Shown: piece after piece, positions 61,719-64,000 of the stretch
Position numbering within the stretch: position 1 is the stretch's first letter
Layout of the letters: each line of letters starts with the position of its first letter
Assembly: GCA_031266415.1 (NCBI GenBank)
Contig: JAISBB010000001.1
Location: forward strand, 324,658-388,657
Direction: 5' to 3'
DNA: 64,000 bases
Source: Oscillospiraceae bacterium
GTDB lineage: Bacteria; Bacillota; Clostridia; Oscillospirales; Ruminococcaceae
Translations under genes and position numbers: made by a program
Notes under the pieces: generated by a model
What the model was told of the DNA's origin: nothing
Database searches by the model: none
What the model saw: the letters and a program-made list of their open reading frames with translations, nothing else

Positions 61719-62818
61719 AAGCTGCTTAACCTCGCTTTCAAGTTGGTCTGGAATTTTTCTTTCGCGAGTGTATGTGTAACATGGGTGATATAAAAATCTT
61801 TATTTAATTCATCAAGGATTTCACACATCGTAATGAAACGCCCAGGGATAACGTCGGGGATTCCTACACAACTAAAATCTCCCCACGCGAAATTCCAATT
61901 TTGGTCCTCAAGAATTATATAGGCTTTTTGTTGTGCTTCACTTGGGGAATTAACGGTACTATCGAAAACAACTTTTTGCGCTGTTGTTAATATTTTGGAA
62001 GCTGAGGGACCACTGGAATAATGAGCCGCTGATTTTGCGCGCCCTTTTATTGGGTCACCAGTGTCGCGGTTGGTGTTTCTTACTTCAACTGAATCTAACA
62101 TCCCCACAATGTTGTAGTCTACAGTTAATCCGTTTAATCCTTTCTTTAGAGAAAGTTTGGTTATTGGTGTATTTTGAGATCGTGCTTTTCTAAAATAAAC
62201 GGTGCCTTGTGAAACAAAAAACTCATACCCGATGTTTTTTGCTAACCTCACAGAAAGTTCATAATCACTTTCATCGATTGTTTCTATTAGGTGTTCTTGT
62301 ATTTGTGATTGCATTATCACAGAATTGTCAATAATGCTTGAGTAGGATTTTTTCCCCAAGAGATCTTGCATGAGGGAACTCGCACTTGTAAATCTGGTTT
62401 GGGTGTATGTGGTATTATTCATCATAACACCTTTTACATCCATACAATATATTTTTACACTTCCTCCTGGTTTTTCATGTAGCAGCTGATATGTTTTCCC
62501 GCTAATAAAACCGGTAAATATAGATTCGGCGTTATTGTTGTACCCCATTTGAATTTCTATTTTGGCTCCAAGTTCAAAAAGTTCTTGCAGTTCGGCATAG
62601 AACTTATTTTCACCAGCTTCTTCAACGCCATGAAGTGTGAAAACTGCAAAATTTGCTGGGAATTCACAGGTAAGTTCAATCTTTATATCGCTGATGGTGA
62701 ACTGATCATGTGTGAAAATGTTGCCATTTATTAGTAATACTACGAATGGTTGAGTAAAATTTTCATATTTTTCTTCCAGTGTCTCAAATGGAAAATTTCC
62801 GTTCATTAGATCCCCCAT
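61715..62818 (-). CDS. Hub protein, phage late control gpD/gp27-like
   Basis: 367 aa; IEIQMGYNNNAESIFTGFISGKTYQL, IKIYCMDVKGVMM-like VKIYCMDVKGVMM, IDESDYELSVRLAKNIGYEFFVSQGTVYFRKA, IPGRFITMCEILDELNKDFYITHVTHTL. Confidence 0.83.
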   Translation of the reverse strand: MGDLMNGNFPFETLEEKYENFTQPFVVLLINGNIFTHDQFTISDIKIELTCEFPANFAVFTLHGVEEAGENKFYAELQELFELGAKIEIQMGYNNNAESIFTGFISGKTYQLLHEKPGGSVKIYCMDVKGVMMNNTTYTQTRFTSASSLMQDLLGKKSYSSIIDNSVIMQSQIQEHLIETIDESDYELSVRLAKNIGYEFFVSQGTVYFRKARSQNTPITKLSLKKGLNGLTVDYNIVGMLDSVEVRNTNRDTGDPIKGRAKSAAHYSSGPSASKILTTAQKVVFDSTVNSPSEAQQKAYIILEDQNWNFAWGDFSCVGIPDVIPGRFITMCEILDELNKDFYITHVTHTLAKEKFQTNLKARLSSL

Positions 62819-62842
62819 TTTTCGATTATCCTTTCTTAGGTA

Positions 62843-63403
62843 TTATGGTAAAAACCTAGTTAAATGGTTTACTGTGGAACGTATTTTAGAGCCGATACCC
62901 ATGAATTTATTGAAGGGGGAGGAGCTGTTGCTACTCATTATTTCTTCAGGTTCTGGAGTTTCAACCATTGTAACAGAGGCACTTGCACGTATTGGCATGC
63001 CATTTTCTAAAAACATTGTGTTGTTAACGTTAAAACTTGTGAGTAATCCATGAAAAAGCAAAGTCCCCCAAGCAAAAGTCAAGCCGTTGTATTTTGCGAC
63101 TTGGCTGTCTTTTGCCATTTTAACAAACTTGTCGATATTCTCTTGAACTGTGTTGCTTCCGCGCCCAAGTGCATTTCCTATCGCGTTGTCGTTAACAGTT
63201 GAAAAAAAGACTAATTCAAATGATAATATTTGTGGGTTATCATGTGCGGCATTCACTGTTACTGATTTCCCCTTAATTACGTTTGTGTATATTTCTTCTA
63301 CTGTTTTGGGGTAATTTATCGCATATGAAATGGGATTAATTTGGACTAAAAACACGTCTGTTCCTAATAAAAATCGAGCTTTTTCCAGCGGCATTTGTAT
63401 CAT
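62843..63403 (-). CDS. CIS tube-capping/adaptor protein (Afp7/Pvc7-like CIS_tube domain)
   Basis: 186 aa; MPLEKARFLLGTDVFLVQINPISYAINYP...ILSFELVFFSTV...VQENIDKFVKMAKDS...YNGLTFAWGTLLFHGLLTSFNVNNTMFLENGMPIRASASVTMVE. Confidence 0.75.
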   Translation of the reverse strand: MIQMPLEKARFLLGTDVFLVQINPISYAINYPKTVEEIYTNVIKGKSVTVNAAHDNPQILSFELVFFSTVNDNAIGNALGRGSNTVQENIDKFVKMAKDSQVAKYNGLTFAWGTLLFHGLLTSFNVNNTMFLENGMPIRASASVTMVETPEPEEIMSSNSSSPFNKFMGIGSKIRSTVNHLTRFLP

Positions 63404-63433
63404 CCTTTCATAAAGATATTGCGATTTTTTATA

Positions 63434-64000
63434 TTAAAAAATCCCCATTTTGTAGCGTTCTATTTTTAACCGATTTTCTAATTCCAAGTAAACTTGGTCG
63501 ACAATATCCGTTAGCTCCCTTGGGGTTTCTATTGTCATGTTATCTAAAAAGCGCACGGGTTTTTGTTGTGCATTGTTTGGTATTGCCTGGTGTTTAGCGT
63601 CGGTTATAGTGGGTGCTATGCCAGGATAAGAGACAGTTTCCACTTTTTTTGTCTTTTGTCTTTCCATTATGTTTTGTTGTTCTTTTAATTCTTTGATATC
63701 TTTGCGTATTGTTTCGATGTCGCTATTTTTGTAACTTATGTTAAGTGTGGTTAGTTCGCGTGTTATTAAGTGATGAGATAACAGATTGTCAAAAGTTTTA
63801 GCTAGTAACGTGTTTATTTTTCTGTTTGTAGTTTTATTTATATGCTTTTCTATCACCTTGTTTTCAATGGAATCCAGGAATGATTTTAACTGTTCGTGTA
63901 TGTGAGTGTTGGAGAGGATGTTTGTTGTGGCAGTATGGTGAACATCAAGAGATTTCCCTTTGCTGATGTTAGAAGTCTTGTTTTCAATGGAATCCAGGAA
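63434..64000 (-). CDS. 3' part of a larger CIS-associated ORF running off the window; internal repeat
   Basis: Supplied ORF begins at GTG 63856, but the frame is open to the window end: FLDSIENKTSNISKGKSLDVHHTATTNILSNTHIHEQLKSFLDSIENKVIEKHINK...; 189 codons without a stop. Confidence 0.65.
   Translation of the reverse strand, partial: FLDSIENKTSNISKGKSLDVHHTATTNILSNTHIHEQLKSFLDSIENKVIEKHINKTTNRKINTLLAKTFDNLLSHHLITRELTTLNISYKNSDIETIRKDIKELKEQQNIMERQKTKKVETVSYPGIAPTITDAKHQAIPNNAQQKPVRFLDNMTIETPRELTDIVDQVYLELENRLKIERYKMGIF
63857..64000. repeat. Exact 24-bp direct repeat, 120-bp period, truncated by the window edge
   Basis: CTTGTTTTCAATGGAATCCAGGAA at 63857-63880 and 63977-64000; encodes FLDSIENK twice, 40 codons apart. 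Confidence 0.85.

Noticed and set aside
54193-64000. Ordinary prophage or type VI secretion system
   Set aside because: No phage head, lysis or integration genes and no TssJLM membrane-complex genes seen in the visible part. Only about 10 kb is visible, so prophage origin is not formally excluded.
1-64000. CRISPR array, IS element, rRNA operon, integron
   Set aside because: No repeat-spacer pattern, transposase-like ORF, terminal inverted repeat pair or rRNA-like sequence recognised on reading.

Overview
AT-rich bacterial chromosome segment, probably Clostridia-like (SCIFF-type radical SAM maturase, DegV, ThyX, MltG and RqcP-type genes). Placement is inferred from gene families only. About 50 kb is housekeeping: topoisomerase subunits A (two) and B (one), tatD, recJ, relA/spoT, tyrS, queA, rqcP, degV, murC, cyclophilin, murA, a GlpT/UhpT-type MFS transporter, mfd, valS, thyX, prfA, tsaC/ywlC, an M18 aminopeptidase, tmk, a DJ-1 family gene, 5-FTHF cyclo-ligase, mltG, pcrA, a tRNA(CAU), a C39-peptidase ABC exporter, an NhaC antiporter, a SCIFF-maturase-like radical SAM protein, ftsH, hpt, queH and rnhA. 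Several longer intergenic gaps look like decaying genes, suggesting ongoing genome reduction. The most interesting block is the right end (about 54.2-64.0 kb, minus strand): a contractile-injection-system baseplate module with CIS-tube/Afp7-like, gpD-like hub, gpV/gp45-like spike, gp25, two baseplate-J-type proteins and a tail-protein-I-like protein. It runs off the window edge through an ORF carrying an exact repeat. Other points: an origin-type strand-composition switch near 37.0-37.2 kb without an evident oriC, an orphan SCIFF maturase and an orphan peptide exporter, a probable ATT start codon, and tandem TIGR02206-like membrane paralogs separated by decayed DNA. No database search was run; family names come from sequence recognition.
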